From NCBI GenBank assembly GCA_947503625.1, contig CANNEK010000002.1, positions 1,026,129-1,090,128 on the forward strand: DNA of 64,000 bases. Reading direction: 5' to 3'. Below the pieces are notes generated by a model. The model was given only the letters and a program-made list of their open reading frames with translations, was not told the DNA's origin and made no database searches. Of the stretch, positions 18,819 through 27,588 are shown piece by piece. Every line of letters starts with the position of its first letter. The first letter of the stretch is position 1. The translations under genes were made by a program, and so were the position numbers. Source of the DNA: an uncultured Kordiimonas sp. (GTDB taxonomy: Bacteria; Pseudomonadota; Alphaproteobacteria; Sphingomonadales; Kordiimonadaceae).

Positions 18819-19535
18819 TTAGTCAAATCGATAGCCGCCGAAATTGGTTGGTCGCTCATCATAGAGCATGACACCAAGAGCCAGGAATAGCTGCCCGAGA
18901 TAATAGGGAACCCAGACACTCAGGCCTCCACCCATGTTGAGGTCGAGAAATGTCCGGGCGCCCAGAACGGCATCTGATAGCAGAAAAAGGATCGCGCCCG
19001 CGCCAACGAGACGAATGGGAAAGCGGCTCATCATGGCAGTCGTCGCCATCAGCGCCAGAACCGCAGAGTAGGCGAAAACCGGTATCATCATATCACCGAG
19101 GCCCGGATAAAGATAAAACCCGGCAATGCCCGCGCCAGCCCAAAACAGCGTGCTTATGCGCATGCGCAGGCCAGTAACATCTTCAAGCGGCAATCGGTTT
19201 TTCAGGAACAGACCAACATAAAAAACATGCGCGACGAAGAAAGCGAGCAAGCCTTGCATGAAGCTGTTTTCACCAGGGATTGCCAGCAAAATATCGCCAG
19301 CGACTGATGCTACCAGAGCCAGTAGCAAAATCATGTGATTGGTGGTTTGCGCGGTTACAAGAACGAACAATACAAGGAAACCGACTGCACTTGCCTTGGC
19401 GGCAACCTGCCACACCAAGCCTTCAGGGTACCAGCCACCACCATACAGGACGGCACCGACAAACGACAGAAACAGCATCGCCTGCCCTATACCCTCAATG
19501 ATGGGTCTTTTCCTCCGGCTGAAAATCCGCGTCAA
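18819..19535 (-). CDS. Lysoplasmalogenase-family membrane protein (YhhN/TMEM86)
   Basis: A 238-residue integral membrane protein with about eight hydrophobic helices. Family features include VAAKASAVGFL, the acidic GDILLAIPG and SDAVLGAR motifs thought to carry catalytic aspartates, and the YYLGQLFLALG end. Studied members cleave the vinyl-ether bond of lysoplasmalogens. The start is TTG with AGGGG seven bases upstream. It follows an LplT-like carrier on the same strand, which fits lysophospholipid handling. Confidence 0.83.
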   Translation of the reverse strand: MTRIFSRRKRPIIEGIGQAMLFLSFVGAVLYGGGWYPEGLVWQVAAKASAVGFLVLFVLVTAQTTNHMILLLALVASVAGDILLAIPGENSFMQGLLAFFVAHVFYVGLFLKNRLPLEDVTGLRMRISTLFWAGAGIAGFYLYPGLGDMMIPVFAYSAVLALMATTAMMSRFPIRLVGAGAILFLLSDAVLGARTFLDLNMGGGLSVWVPYYLGQLFLALGVMLYDERPTNFGGYRFD

Positions 19536-19623
19536 ATTTCTTCCCCTCCGGCATCACTATAATCTTGGATCGCTTTTGGCCTCAAGCCTTTGATTCAAAT
19601 GTATCTATCTTGGAGGGGCCAGA

Positions 19624-20916
19624 TCAAAGCGATTTCTGCAGCTGGCGCACGACGTGCACAAACAAAAGATTGGCGACGCCCGTAATCAGCAACACTTGCG
19701 GCGAAGAAACGCCGAACCCGATCAGGGCGGCTGCAACCAGCGATCCGACCGCCATAAAGCCGCTGTTCACAATATTGGTAGCTGCCATGGTGCGCGACCG
19801 TTCCTGTCGATCTGTCCGGTCTTGCAGAACGGCGTAGAGGGGGACGATAACAACGCCGGCTCCCATAGCGATCAGGACCATCAGAACAGTGATCACGCTA
19901 TTGATCGGGACACTCAGAAACGCATTGAGGTCAAGTCCGGCGGGTACTCGGGCGGTTTCCGTTGCGGGTCCGGGTAGCAGGACAAAGAGAGTGATAGTTG
20001 CCAAAGCAAGAACGAGGAGGCCTGGTGCCGCGAGGCGAGCGGTTATAACGCCCTTTAAAAGCTTGCTGCACAAAAGCGAGCCAGCACCAATCCCGAGGGA
20101 AAAGCAGGCCATGAACAGCGTCACGATCTGCTCATCACCATTCAGCCGGTTTTTTACAATATCGGGAATTTGGGCGATAAAAATTGTACCCAGCAGCCAG
20201 ATCCAGCTGATGGCCACGATCGCGCGCCGACTGACATCATTCGACCAACTAGACTTGAGCAGGCTTTTTGTCGATGCGAAAATATTGATCTGTATTGTAA
20301 GGTCTGGCGCAGCCTGACCGGTTTTGGGTACCATTCGTCCGCTCAGCGTTCCAATAACTGCCAGCGCGATCATAAATAATGACACCTGCTGCAAGCCACC
20401 TTCGCTCAGAACCAGCATGCCCCCGATAACGGTACCCAGAAGGATCGCAACAAAAGTTGCCGCTTCCACCAGCGCGTTTGCGGACAAAAGTTCGGAGCGC
20501 TTCATCAGGTCGGGCAAAATTCCATATTTTATCGGCCCAAAAAAAGTCGACTGCAGGCCAAGACCGGACAGCACAATAATCATCAGTGGCAGGCTCTCGA
20601 TATGAAAAGCAACAGCGCCCAAAATCATCAGGGCGATTTCCCACAGCTTTATCCATACTATCTGGTAAGACTTTTCGAGCTTGTCAGCGAGTTGCCCTGC
20701 CAGCGCCGAAAAAAGAAAAAACGGCAGGATGAATAGTCCGACAGCCAGATTTGTCAGGATTGGCGGCGATATCGATACTTCAGCGGCGAACTTGAATGTT
20801 ATGAGGATGATGACGGCTTGACGGAACAGGTTGTCGTTAAAGGCCCCGAGAAACTGTGTCACGAAAAGTGGCAGGAAACGCCGGGTGACAAGAAAATGCG
20901 GATCTTTTTCTGCCAC
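19624..20916 (-). CDS. MFS transporter resembling the lysophospholipid carrier LplT
   Basis: A 430-residue, 12-helix major-facilitator protein. The N-terminus FLPLFVTQFLGAFNDNLFRQ, the LADKLEKSYQIVWIKLWEI loop and the FGPIKYGILPDL segment are hallmarks of the LplT branch, which is often fused to an acyltransferase and acyl-ACP synthetase; here the carrier stands alone. Probable role: inward movement of lysophospholipids across the inner membrane. The start is GTG, six bases after the cation transporter stop. Confidence 0.8.
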   Translation of the reverse strand: MAEKDPHFLVTRRFLPLFVTQFLGAFNDNLFRQAVIILITFKFAAEVSISPPILTNLAVGLFILPFFLFSALAGQLADKLEKSYQIVWIKLWEIALMILGAVAFHIESLPLMIIVLSGLGLQSTFFGPIKYGILPDLMKRSELLSANALVEAATFVAILLGTVIGGMLVLSEGGLQQVSLFMIALAVIGTLSGRMVPKTGQAAPDLTIQINIFASTKSLLKSSWSNDVSRRAIVAISWIWLLGTIFIAQIPDIVKNRLNGDEQIVTLFMACFSLGIGAGSLLCSKLLKGVITARLAAPGLLVLALATITLFVLLPGPATETARVPAGLDLNAFLSVPINSVITVLMVLIAMGAGVVIVPLYAVLQDRTDRQERSRTMAATNIVNSGFMAVGSLVAAALIGFGVSSPQVLLITGVANLLFVHVVRQLQKSL

Positions 20917-20922
20917 AGGCGT

Positions 20923-21552
20923 TTATTCTGCTGGGGCGTGGCGCGCGTGCGCCATTTCGTGTCGCGCTTGCCGGATAATGGCAAAAGCGCCGGACAGGAA
21001 CAAAGATGCCATTAATGCAGCAACAATCAGGTCTGGCCAACCGGTGCCGGAGAACCAGACGCCGGATGCTGCAACCATTACCATCACGTTGCCGATTGCA
21101 TCATTGCGGCTGCATAACCAAACAGAGCGAACATTGGCGTCACCATCCTTGAACTTCATCAGCAGCAATACACTGGCAATGTTGGCTGCCAGCGCAGCGG
21201 CACCTACAGACCCCATGATCATCGCGGTCGGCTGTTGCGTGTAAAAGACAGTATAGACAGTCGAGCCCAGAACCCAAATGCCCATGCCCGCAAGGCTGAC
21301 GCCTTTCAGAAGGGCAACCTTTGCCCGCAGGCCTGCACTCTTGCCAATCACTAACAGGGAGATTGTGTAGGTGAGTGTGTCACCGAGAAAATCAAGCGCA
21401 TCGGCTTTCAGTGCCTGAGACTTGCCAATGAAGCCCATCGGCATTTCTATAAAAAACATGAAGGCGTTGATGGCAATGACGATGAGCAAAATTCGCTTAT
21501 AGGCAGGATCAATGCCGTCAAACTTTACATCATCGCAACAATGCGCACCCAT
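20923..21552 (-). CDS. Cation diffusion facilitator-like transporter, transmembrane domain only
   Basis: A 209-residue protein with six predicted membrane helices and the CDF metal site residues: KADALDFLGD in the second helix and SRNDAIGN in the fifth. The usual C-terminal cytoplasmic domain of about 90 residues is absent, and the N-terminus carries CCDD, a possible extra metal site. Probably exports a divalent metal such as Zn, Co or Ni; which one cannot be told. The ATG has GGGGA seven bases upstream. Confidence 0.82.
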   Translation of the reverse strand: MGAHCCDDVKFDGIDPAYKRILLIVIAINAFMFFIEMPMGFIGKSQALKADALDFLGDTLTYTISLLVIGKSAGLRAKVALLKGVSLAGMGIWVLGSTVYTVFYTQQPTAMIMGSVGAAALAANIASVLLLMKFKDGDANVRSVWLCSRNDAIGNVMVMVAASGVWFSGTGWPDLIVAALMASLFLSGAFAIIRQARHEMAHARHAPAE

Positions 21553-21711
21553 CTTTGATCCCCATGTAGCTAACAGTATTTATTAACACATTAGGCCCTT
21601 TTGCAGCCTTTGGCGCAACATGAAAATGACAAGGTATACTTCAAATTAATGTTTATAAATTCCAATATGTATGCATGTTGCGAATAATTGTTTAGGTAGT
21701 TGCGTATTAGA

Positions 21712-22800
21712 ATGACCAAAATGAACCGTCACATTGTTTTCTTGCTGGCGCTTGCAGGGGTGTTCGTTGCATCGCTGTTGGGCGCGGGCAGCTATTTCGC
21801 GGCAAAAGCTGAGAACGGCCCGGGTACGGGCCCAATGGCCGAGATCACGTCTCTGGACGCGGGCAGCCTTGCTGCCGGAGTGCACCGCTTGAGGTTTAAT
21901 GCCGGAAACAGAAGTACCGGTGACGCTATCTGGATCCCTGTACTTGTCATGAAAGGTGAGGTTGATGGACCCAGCCTGCTCCTGACTTCTGCCGTCCACG
22001 GGGACGAACTCAACGGCATTTCAGTCATCCATGGCCTGCTTGCTCGATTGAGTCCGAACGACCTCAAGGGCACACTTGTTGTTGTACCCGGCGTTAACCA
22101 GACGGGCATGAACGCAAACAACCGGCATTTTATTGGTTCTGACGGTGGTGGCTTCATGGCTGACCTCAATCGCCTTTTTCCCGGCCGGTCAGACCGTGGA
22201 AACGCAGCGGAGCGTTATGCTGGCCAACTATGGGAAAGGGTTTTCAGGGATAACGCGGACTTTGCTGTTGATTTGCACACACAGACCCAGGGCTCGGATT
22301 ATCCCCTGTTTGTTTTTTCTGATTTCCGCAACCCCATAGCTCGACAGATGGCTTTTGATCTGGGCCCGGATCTTATCAAAAACGACCCGGGTCAGCCCGG
22401 CACTCTGGAGACAACCTTCTTATCTGCGGGCATACCGGCTGTAACCCTCGAGGTCGGAGGCCCCAAACGGTGGCAACCAGACTTGATTGAGCGCGCTATT
22501 TTAGGGCTGGAGAATATGATGCGCGGATTGGGCTTGCTGGCAGGGCCAAAAACAGCAATTGGTAGCGAACCTTTTGTCGGGGCGCATTCAACCAATGTTT
22601 ACACCGACCAGGGTGGCTTCGCCTATATCCATGTGGCGCTGAAACAGGCCGTGAAAAAAGGCCAAAAAATAGCGACAGTTGTTGATGCTTTTGGCGCGGA
22701 AAAAAGGGTTTACTATGCGCCGCGGGACGGAGTGGTCTTGTCAATTGCCACAGATCCTTTAAGAGAACCGGGCGCGATGCTCGTGCGTATACTGCATTAA
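21712..22800 (+). CDS. Succinylglutamate desuccinylase/aspartoacylase-family protein (M14-like)
   Basis: A 362-residue zinc-dependent hydrolase of the AstE/AspA group. The zinc ligands appear as HGDEL (about 96-100) and the histidine of DLHTQTQG (about 190), with the glutamate of TLEVGGP downstream. A hydrophobic N-terminal helix (HIVFLLALAGVFVASLLGAG) suggests export or a membrane anchor, unlike cytosolic AstE. The C-terminal beta region resembles a lipoyl-like lid. No arginine-succinyltransferase genes are nearby, so the substrate is unknown. ATG 21712 is preferred over an upstream TTG. Confidence 0.83.
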   Translation: MTKMNRHIVFLLALAGVFVASLLGAGSYFAAKAENGPGTGPMAEITSLDAGSLAAGVHRLRFNAGNRSTGDAIWIPVLVMKGEVDGPSLLLTSAVHGDELNGISVIHGLLARLSPNDLKGTLVVVPGVNQTGMNANNRHFIGSDGGGFMADLNRLFPGRSDRGNAAERYAGQLWERVFRDNADFAVDLHTQTQGSDYPLFVFSDFRNPIARQMAFDLGPDLIKNDPGQPGTLETTFLSAGIPAVTLEVGGPKRWQPDLIERAILGLENMMRGLGLLAGPKTAIGSEPFVGAHSTNVYTDQGGFAYIHVALKQAVKKGQKIATVVDAFGAEKRVYYAPRDGVVLSIATDPLREPGAMLVRILH

Positions 22801-22861
22801 CGTGTCAAACCATGCGTGGTTGCGACTTATGCGCTGATCACAAACCAAGTTGAATAACATC

Positions 22862-23884
22862 ATGAACGATACAAACCTGCCGTCTGACCATCCAGCGGTA
22901 AAATTTGGCAAAACTGGTATATTGCTAATGAGCCTCGGCACACCTGACGAGCCTACTTACGGTGCGGTCAGACGATATCTCGCCGAATTTTTGTCTGATC
23001 CAAGAGTGATCGAAACGCCGCGTTTGGTTTGGTTGCCTATTTTGTACGGTCCGATCCTGACGTTCCGCCCGGCAAAGTCGGCGAAAGCGTATGCAAAGAT
23101 TTGGGACCAGGAACGCAACGAGTCGCCGCTGAGAACTTTTGCCCGATCCCAGTCAGAGAAAATGGCAGAGAGATTCGGTGATACAGCAGAGGTCGCATGG
23201 GCCTTTCGTTATGGTAATCCCACAATTCAATCCGGTCTCGACCAACTAAGAGACGCAGGCTGCGAGCGCATCATCCTGTTCGCGCTTTACCCGCAGTATA
23301 GTGCGACAACAACCGCCTCATCTTTCGACAAGGTCTTTGAATGTATGCGAACCATGCGCTGGCAACCCGCTGTACATACGGTAGCACGCTACTGCGATGA
23401 TCCTGGTTATATAGATGCGTTGGCGACATCGGCGCGCCAGTCGCTGGCGACACTGGACTGGGAACCTGAAAAACTGTTGTTATCCTATCATTCCATTCCG
23501 CAAGCCTATTATGATAAAGGTGACCCTTATCCTTGCTACTGCAAGAAAACATCCCGGTTATTCCAGCAGGTGTCCGGTTTTGATGCTGATAAGGTGGTGA
23601 CCAGTTTTCAGTCTCGGGTTGGCCCTGCACAATGGGTGAAGCCTTACACAGACAAAATGGTGGAAGAACTGGCAGAAAGCGGTGTGAAACGGCTGGCTGT
23701 TATGGCACCGGCGTTTTCTGTAGATTGCCTGGAAACTCTTGAAGAACTCAATATGGAGCTCCGCGAGCAATTCCTTGAGGCCGGTGGCACACATTTCCAC
23801 TATATTCCATGCCTGAATGACAGTGAACTGGGTATGGACGTGCTCGAAAATGTGGTGCGCCGGGATGCTGCTGGCTGGCTCTAG
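22862..23884 (+). CDS. hemH: Ferrochelatase
   Basis: A 340-residue enzyme that inserts Fe2+ into protoporphyrin IX, the last step of haem synthesis. Visible motifs: GILLMSLGTPDEP at the start, ALYPQYSATTTAS, LLLSYHSIPQAYYDKGDPY with the metal-site histidine, and SFQSRVGPAQWVKPYTDKM. The ATG at 22862 is preferred; a TTG at 22850 is the alternative. The gene for a copper chaperone converges on it. Confidence 0.96.
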   Translation: MNDTNLPSDHPAVKFGKTGILLMSLGTPDEPTYGAVRRYLAEFLSDPRVIETPRLVWLPILYGPILTFRPAKSAKAYAKIWDQERNESPLRTFARSQSEKMAERFGDTAEVAWAFRYGNPTIQSGLDQLRDAGCERIILFALYPQYSATTTASSFDKVFECMRTMRWQPAVHTVARYCDDPGYIDALATSARQSLATLDWEPEKLLLSYHSIPQAYYDKGDPYPCYCKKTSRLFQQVSGFDADKVVTSFQSRVGPAQWVKPYTDKMVEELAESGVKRLAVMAPAFSVDCLETLEELNMELREQFLEAGGTHFHYIPCLNDSELGMDVLENVVRRDAAGWL

Positions 23885-23888
23885 GCCC

Positions 23889-24356
23889 CTATTGCTGCTT
23901 CAGGCCTGATAAGCCTGTTACATCAACATAGACGGTTACATCGCCCGCGTTTTCGAAGCTCAGGACAAGAGGGAACACCTCTCCTTCTGTCAGGCGCTGC
24001 GATAACCGCATCATCATGATGTGCAGGCCGCCTGGTTCGAAATGGACGGTTTCACCCGCCGGGACGGGTACAGTGTCCTGCATCTCCATCCGCATGATAC
24101 CGTCTTCTTCCCCGGACATATGGAGGGTCGTCATGGCTGCCCGTTCAGTATTGGCACCGAGAAGGGTGTCGCCTTTTTCTGTCGGGTTATGGATACGCAG
24201 ATATACTGCAGCCGAGTTAGTCCGTCTGGTTTTGCGTGCCCAGACATCCGAGATTTCGAGCGTATGCTCTTCGTTATTTTCGTGCGCAACAGCCATCTGG
24301 GCTGGCGCAACGCCAATAAAAAATATTGAAAATACAGCAATGAAGAAAGGTTTCAC
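23889..24356 (-). CDS. Periplasmic copper chaperone PCu(A)C
   Basis: A 155-residue exported protein. After a signal peptide (MKPFFIAVFSIFFIGVAPAQMAVA) comes the cupredoxin-like PCu(A)C domain with the Cu(I) site: LHMSGEEDGIMRM followed by GGLHIMMM, matching the H-M-x10-M-x21-H-x-M pattern. Such proteins deliver copper to cytochrome oxidase. No partner (SCO or oxidase gene) is in the window. Confidence 0.92.
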   Translation of the reverse strand: MKPFFIAVFSIFFIGVAPAQMAVAHENNEEHTLEISDVWARKTRRTNSAAVYLRIHNPTEKGDTLLGANTERAAMTTLHMSGEEDGIMRMEMQDTVPVPAGETVHFEPGGLHIMMMRLSQRLTEGEVFPLVLSFENAGDVTVYVDVTGLSGLKQQ

Positions 24357-24431
24357 CAGACAGTTCCTGTCGTAATTTACTCTGGTGTCTGGATTGCCCT
24401 GTTTTAATGCTGCCCGTCAACCAAAGGGTCA

Positions 24432-25397
24432 CTATGCCGCATCGGTGGCGCAGATAAGCTCATGCTGGATCGCAGGTTCGAAGGCTGAATGGCCGGCAAC
24501 AGGGACGATTTTCAATTTCGCCCAGGGCATTGCTTTCGACAAATCCCATGCCGAACTCGGGGGGCAAATCGAATCGTAACGCCCCTGGATGATCGTCGTG
24601 GGAACGCCGATTAACCTGCCTGCATCGCGCAAAATCTGATTGTCGGTCTCTAGGAAGCCTTTGTGGTGGAAGTAATGGGCTTCAATACGGGCAAAAGCGA
24701 GCGCGAAGACAGGGTCAACCGAATGCGCACGCTGTTCCTCATCGGGCACCAGCGTGACGGTGCTGCCCTCCCACAGGCTCCATTCTTTGGCGAAGCGCAG
24801 TCTCGTGTCTTCATAGGCAGGGTCGGTCAGGCGCTTATAGTAGGCGGCGACAATATCATCCCGTTCTTCTTCAGGCACCATGCCGGTAAAACGCGACCAG
24901 GCTTCCGGGAATATTCGTCCTGTTCCGTCCTTGTAAAACCAGTCAAGTTCTCGCTGCCGCATCAGGAAAATGCCGCGCAGGACTAGGCTGTGTACACGGT
25001 TCGGGTGCGTTTCAGCATAAAGGAGTGAGAGGGTGCTGCCCCATGAACCGCCAAAAAGCATCCAACGTTCAATGCCCAGTCGGTCACGAATGATTTCCAT
25101 ATCAGAAATCAGGTCCTGCGTTTTGTTGTCGACCAGCGATGCATGAGGACGGCTCTGGCCGCAGCCTCGTTGATCAAAAAGAACAATCCGGTACTTTTGC
25201 GGGTTGAAAAAACGACGCTGGATCGGGCTGGTGCCACCACCGGGACCACCATGCACAAACAACACCGGCATTCCGTTTGGATTGCCAGACTGCTCCACAT
25301 ATATTTCGTGGCCACCTTCTATCTTCAGCCATTCTTTGCGAAAAGGCTGTATGGCAGGATAAAGAGTTCTAAGAGATGTTGTCCCGTCAGCGCGCAA
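24432..25397 (-). CDS. pip: Proline iminopeptidase
   Basis: A 321-residue alpha/beta hydrolase of peptidase family S33 that removes N-terminal proline. The oxyanion region is VLFVHGGPGGG, then LFDQRGCGQS, and the nucleophile elbow GGSWGSTL. Asp in IIQGRYDSICP and His in VAGHSAFE complete the triad. The TTG start has AGGAAG seven bases upstream. It is divergent from the ATP-grasp gene. Confidence 0.95.
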   Translation of the reverse strand: MRADGTTSLRTLYPAIQPFRKEWLKIEGGHEIYVEQSGNPNGMPVLFVHGGPGGGTSPIQRRFFNPQKYRIVLFDQRGCGQSRPHASLVDNKTQDLISDMEIIRDRLGIERWMLFGGSWGSTLSLLYAETHPNRVHSLVLRGIFLMRQRELDWFYKDGTGRIFPEAWSRFTGMVPEEERDDIVAAYYKRLTDPAYEDTRLRFAKEWSLWEGSTVTLVPDEEQRAHSVDPVFALAFARIEAHYFHHKGFLETDNQILRDAGRLIGVPTTIIQGRYDSICPPSSAWDLSKAMPWAKLKIVPVAGHSAFEPAIQHELICATDAA

Positions 25398-25607
25398 AAA
25401 ACTTCCTTTTTTCTTTGAAGTCTAGCGGGGTCATCCCCATGTGACAAGCTTGTCAATACGATGTGTTTCATTCGAAACAATTTGGCATCACTAAAAAAAC
25501 GATGTAGATGGTGCAATGCTGGGAAGTGTCGAGGTGCGCGTGTGGAGGGCGCACAACAAATCGTCATGATGGTCTAGCCGCAGAAGCATCGATATTATGA
25601 GGTTGTT

Positions 25608-26621
25608 ATGCCGCACGAACAGTGCCTCCGCTTGAAGGACGAGGCCAAGGAAAGACTCAGAATTCTTTTTTTGGCTAAATGGGCTGAAGGTGATGGTACG
25701 CCTGATTCCGAGGATGGTACTCACGCCACCTATCATTACGAACTTCGGGAAACTCTGAAAAACATCGGCTTGAATGTTGAAGCGTGTGGCCGATACGAGC
25801 GGTTGTTCGATGAACCCAATTATGACTTCCTTTTTACCCTTTTCAATCGCGGTGGCTTTGTAAACAGCGAAATGCTGGCGCCATTAATTGCGACCTACCG
25901 CAAGGTGCCGTTTCTCGGTGCCAGCCCAATCTTGCGTGGTCTGGGGGATGACAAGCACCTGATGAAGCTTGCAGCAAAAAGCAGGGGGCTAAGCACACCG
26001 GAATGGGAAATTTACCGGCGCGGCTGCCATGAGATCAATCCTCCCGCATTCCAAAGCGACAGGATGGTTGTCAAGCCCAACGCAAGTTCGGCATCCTGGG
26101 GTATCAAGTCGGTAGAGACCTGGGCTGAAGCGCTTGATCACATCAACTATCTGCATTCTCTGGGACATGACGCCATTCTTGAAGCGTTTGTGGACGGGTA
26201 TGAGCTTGCTGTCCCCATCGTTGGCGGGCGCGGCCCTTGGATACTGCCGATTATTCGATTTGAAGTAGATGACCCGCTGGCTATCCGTTCCTATGAACAA
26301 AAGCGTCATCTGACACCCAGTGACGATGTAGTTCTTAAGATTTATGACGAACAACCGATTGTTGACCGGCTGCGGCAGCACGCGCACAACATCCTGCCTG
26401 AAATCTGGCCGTGCGATTATGCGCGCATGGAATTCAAATATGATCCAACAACCGGTGCGCTTAATTTTCTAGAAATCAATCTCAGTTGTAACCTTTGGTC
26501 GAAGAAAGCTGTTCCTTTCTCGGCACGAGGCGCGGGTGTTGAGTATCCTGAACTAATTGAAACCATTCTGTGTCACAGCATGTTGCGGCAGGGGTTGGTC
26601 AGCCAGTCGGATTTGATTTAG
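25608..26621 (+). CDS. ATP-grasp protein of the D-Ala-D-Ala ligase type, unknown substrate
   Basis: A 337-residue cytoplasmic ATP-grasp enzyme. ILFLAKWAEGDG and FLFTLFNRGG form the N-terminal fold, GASPILRGLGDDKHLMK matches the ligase GS-x-K region, MVVKPNASSASWGI is the nucleotide-binding strand, ILEAFVDGYELAVPI is the omega segment, and LNFLEINLSCNL holds the metal-binding E and N. This predicts ATP-dependent formation of an amide or similar bond through an acyl phosphate. It is too divergent to be the essential Ddl. A nucleotidyltransferase-like gene follows by 11 bp. Confidence 0.75.
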   Translation: MPHEQCLRLKDEAKERLRILFLAKWAEGDGTPDSEDGTHATYHYELRETLKNIGLNVEACGRYERLFDEPNYDFLFTLFNRGGFVNSEMLAPLIATYRKVPFLGASPILRGLGDDKHLMKLAAKSRGLSTPEWEIYRRGCHEINPPAFQSDRMVVKPNASSASWGIKSVETWAEALDHINYLHSLGHDAILEAFVDGYELAVPIVGGRGPWILPIIRFEVDDPLAIRSYEQKRHLTPSDDVVLKIYDEQPIVDRLRQHAHNILPEIWPCDYARMEFKYDPTTGALNFLEINLSCNLWSKKAVPFSARGAGVEYPELIETILCHSMLRQGLVSQSDLI

Positions 26622-26632
26622 AGGTCTTTATC

Positions 26633-27427
26633 ATGGGGTATCATGCGGTTGTCATGGCGGCGCAGCGTGTCGGCATTGTAAACGAATTGGCGGCTGATGC
26701 GGGTGTTTCTCACAAATGCCTCATCGAGATGGGTGGCAAAAGGTTGCTCGAGCATGTGCTGGACTGCCTGGACCACAGCCCGGAAATCAAACAGATAACC
26801 GTCTCCATAGATGATTTGCACGTTCTGGAGAACGTGCCGGCCTTTCGCAGGCTGAAGGAAACCGGCAAAGCGCGGGCGGTCCAGTCTGCGACCGACTTGT
26901 TTTCCAGTTTTTTAAAAGCTGTTGAGGGCACCGACAGGTTTCCCGCTTTGGTGACGACAGCAGACAATGTGTTGTTGACGCCTGCAATGGTGGGACATTT
27001 TTGTGCCGATATAGAACGGCAGAAAGCCCGCGCGGCGGTGGCATTAACCGAGAAAGCCGTTTTATTGAATGTCTATCCGGATGGTCAGCGCCGGTTTCAC
27101 AAGTTTGCGGACAATGAATATTCAAACTGCAACCTCTATGCGATTGTAGATAAGGAAACCAGCAACCTTGCCAGTGTTTTCCAGACCGGCGGCCAGTTCG
27201 CCAAGTCCCTGGCGCGAGTGCTGAAGGCTTTTGGCATATGGAATGCGATTGCCTACCGGTTTTCGCTCTATAGTCTCGATAAAGGCATGGAACGGCTGTC
27301 AAAAAAATTCAAAACCAGACTGGTTGCGGTGCGTATGCCGTTCCCCGAAGCTCCTATTGATGTCGATAATTTCCGGTCCAAGAAGCTGGCAACCGAGATT
27401 TTGGCGGCGCGGCAACAGGCCGCTTGA
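26633..27427 (+). CDS. MobA-like nucleotidyltransferase, unknown substrate
   Basis: A 264-residue protein of the NTP-transferase fold. It starts YHAVVMAAQRVG, where the usual LAGGxGxRM loop is modified, then HKCLIEMGGKRLLEHVLDCL, which keeps the signature lysine and the G-x-P/R-L segment, and LVTTADNVLLTPAMV in place of the metal-binding D-x-D. It may transfer a nucleotide to an alcohol phosphate or a small molecule. The ATG at 26633 has GAGG eight bases upstream. It is cotranscribed with the ATP-grasp gene. Confidence 0.72.
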   Translation: MGYHAVVMAAQRVGIVNELAADAGVSHKCLIEMGGKRLLEHVLDCLDHSPEIKQITVSIDDLHVLENVPAFRRLKETGKARAVQSATDLFSSFLKAVEGTDRFPALVTTADNVLLTPAMVGHFCADIERQKARAAVALTEKAVLLNVYPDGQRRFHKFADNEYSNCNLYAIVDKETSNLASVFQTGGQFAKSLARVLKAFGIWNAIAYRFSLYSLDKGMERLSKKFKTRLVAVRMPFPEAPIDVDNFRSKKLATEILAARQQAA

Positions 27428-27588
27428 CGCTCCTCAACGCCATATCCAGCTGTTCTTCAGCGTTGATAACTTGGGGGCAATTTCCGTATCGCGGCAGATA
27501 ACTGCTTGCATGACAGCAAATGTTTGGCGACGATTTGTAAAATCGCCTACACTGAAGCTGACGAGAGAAACAAGGGGCCTCGCAAGGA

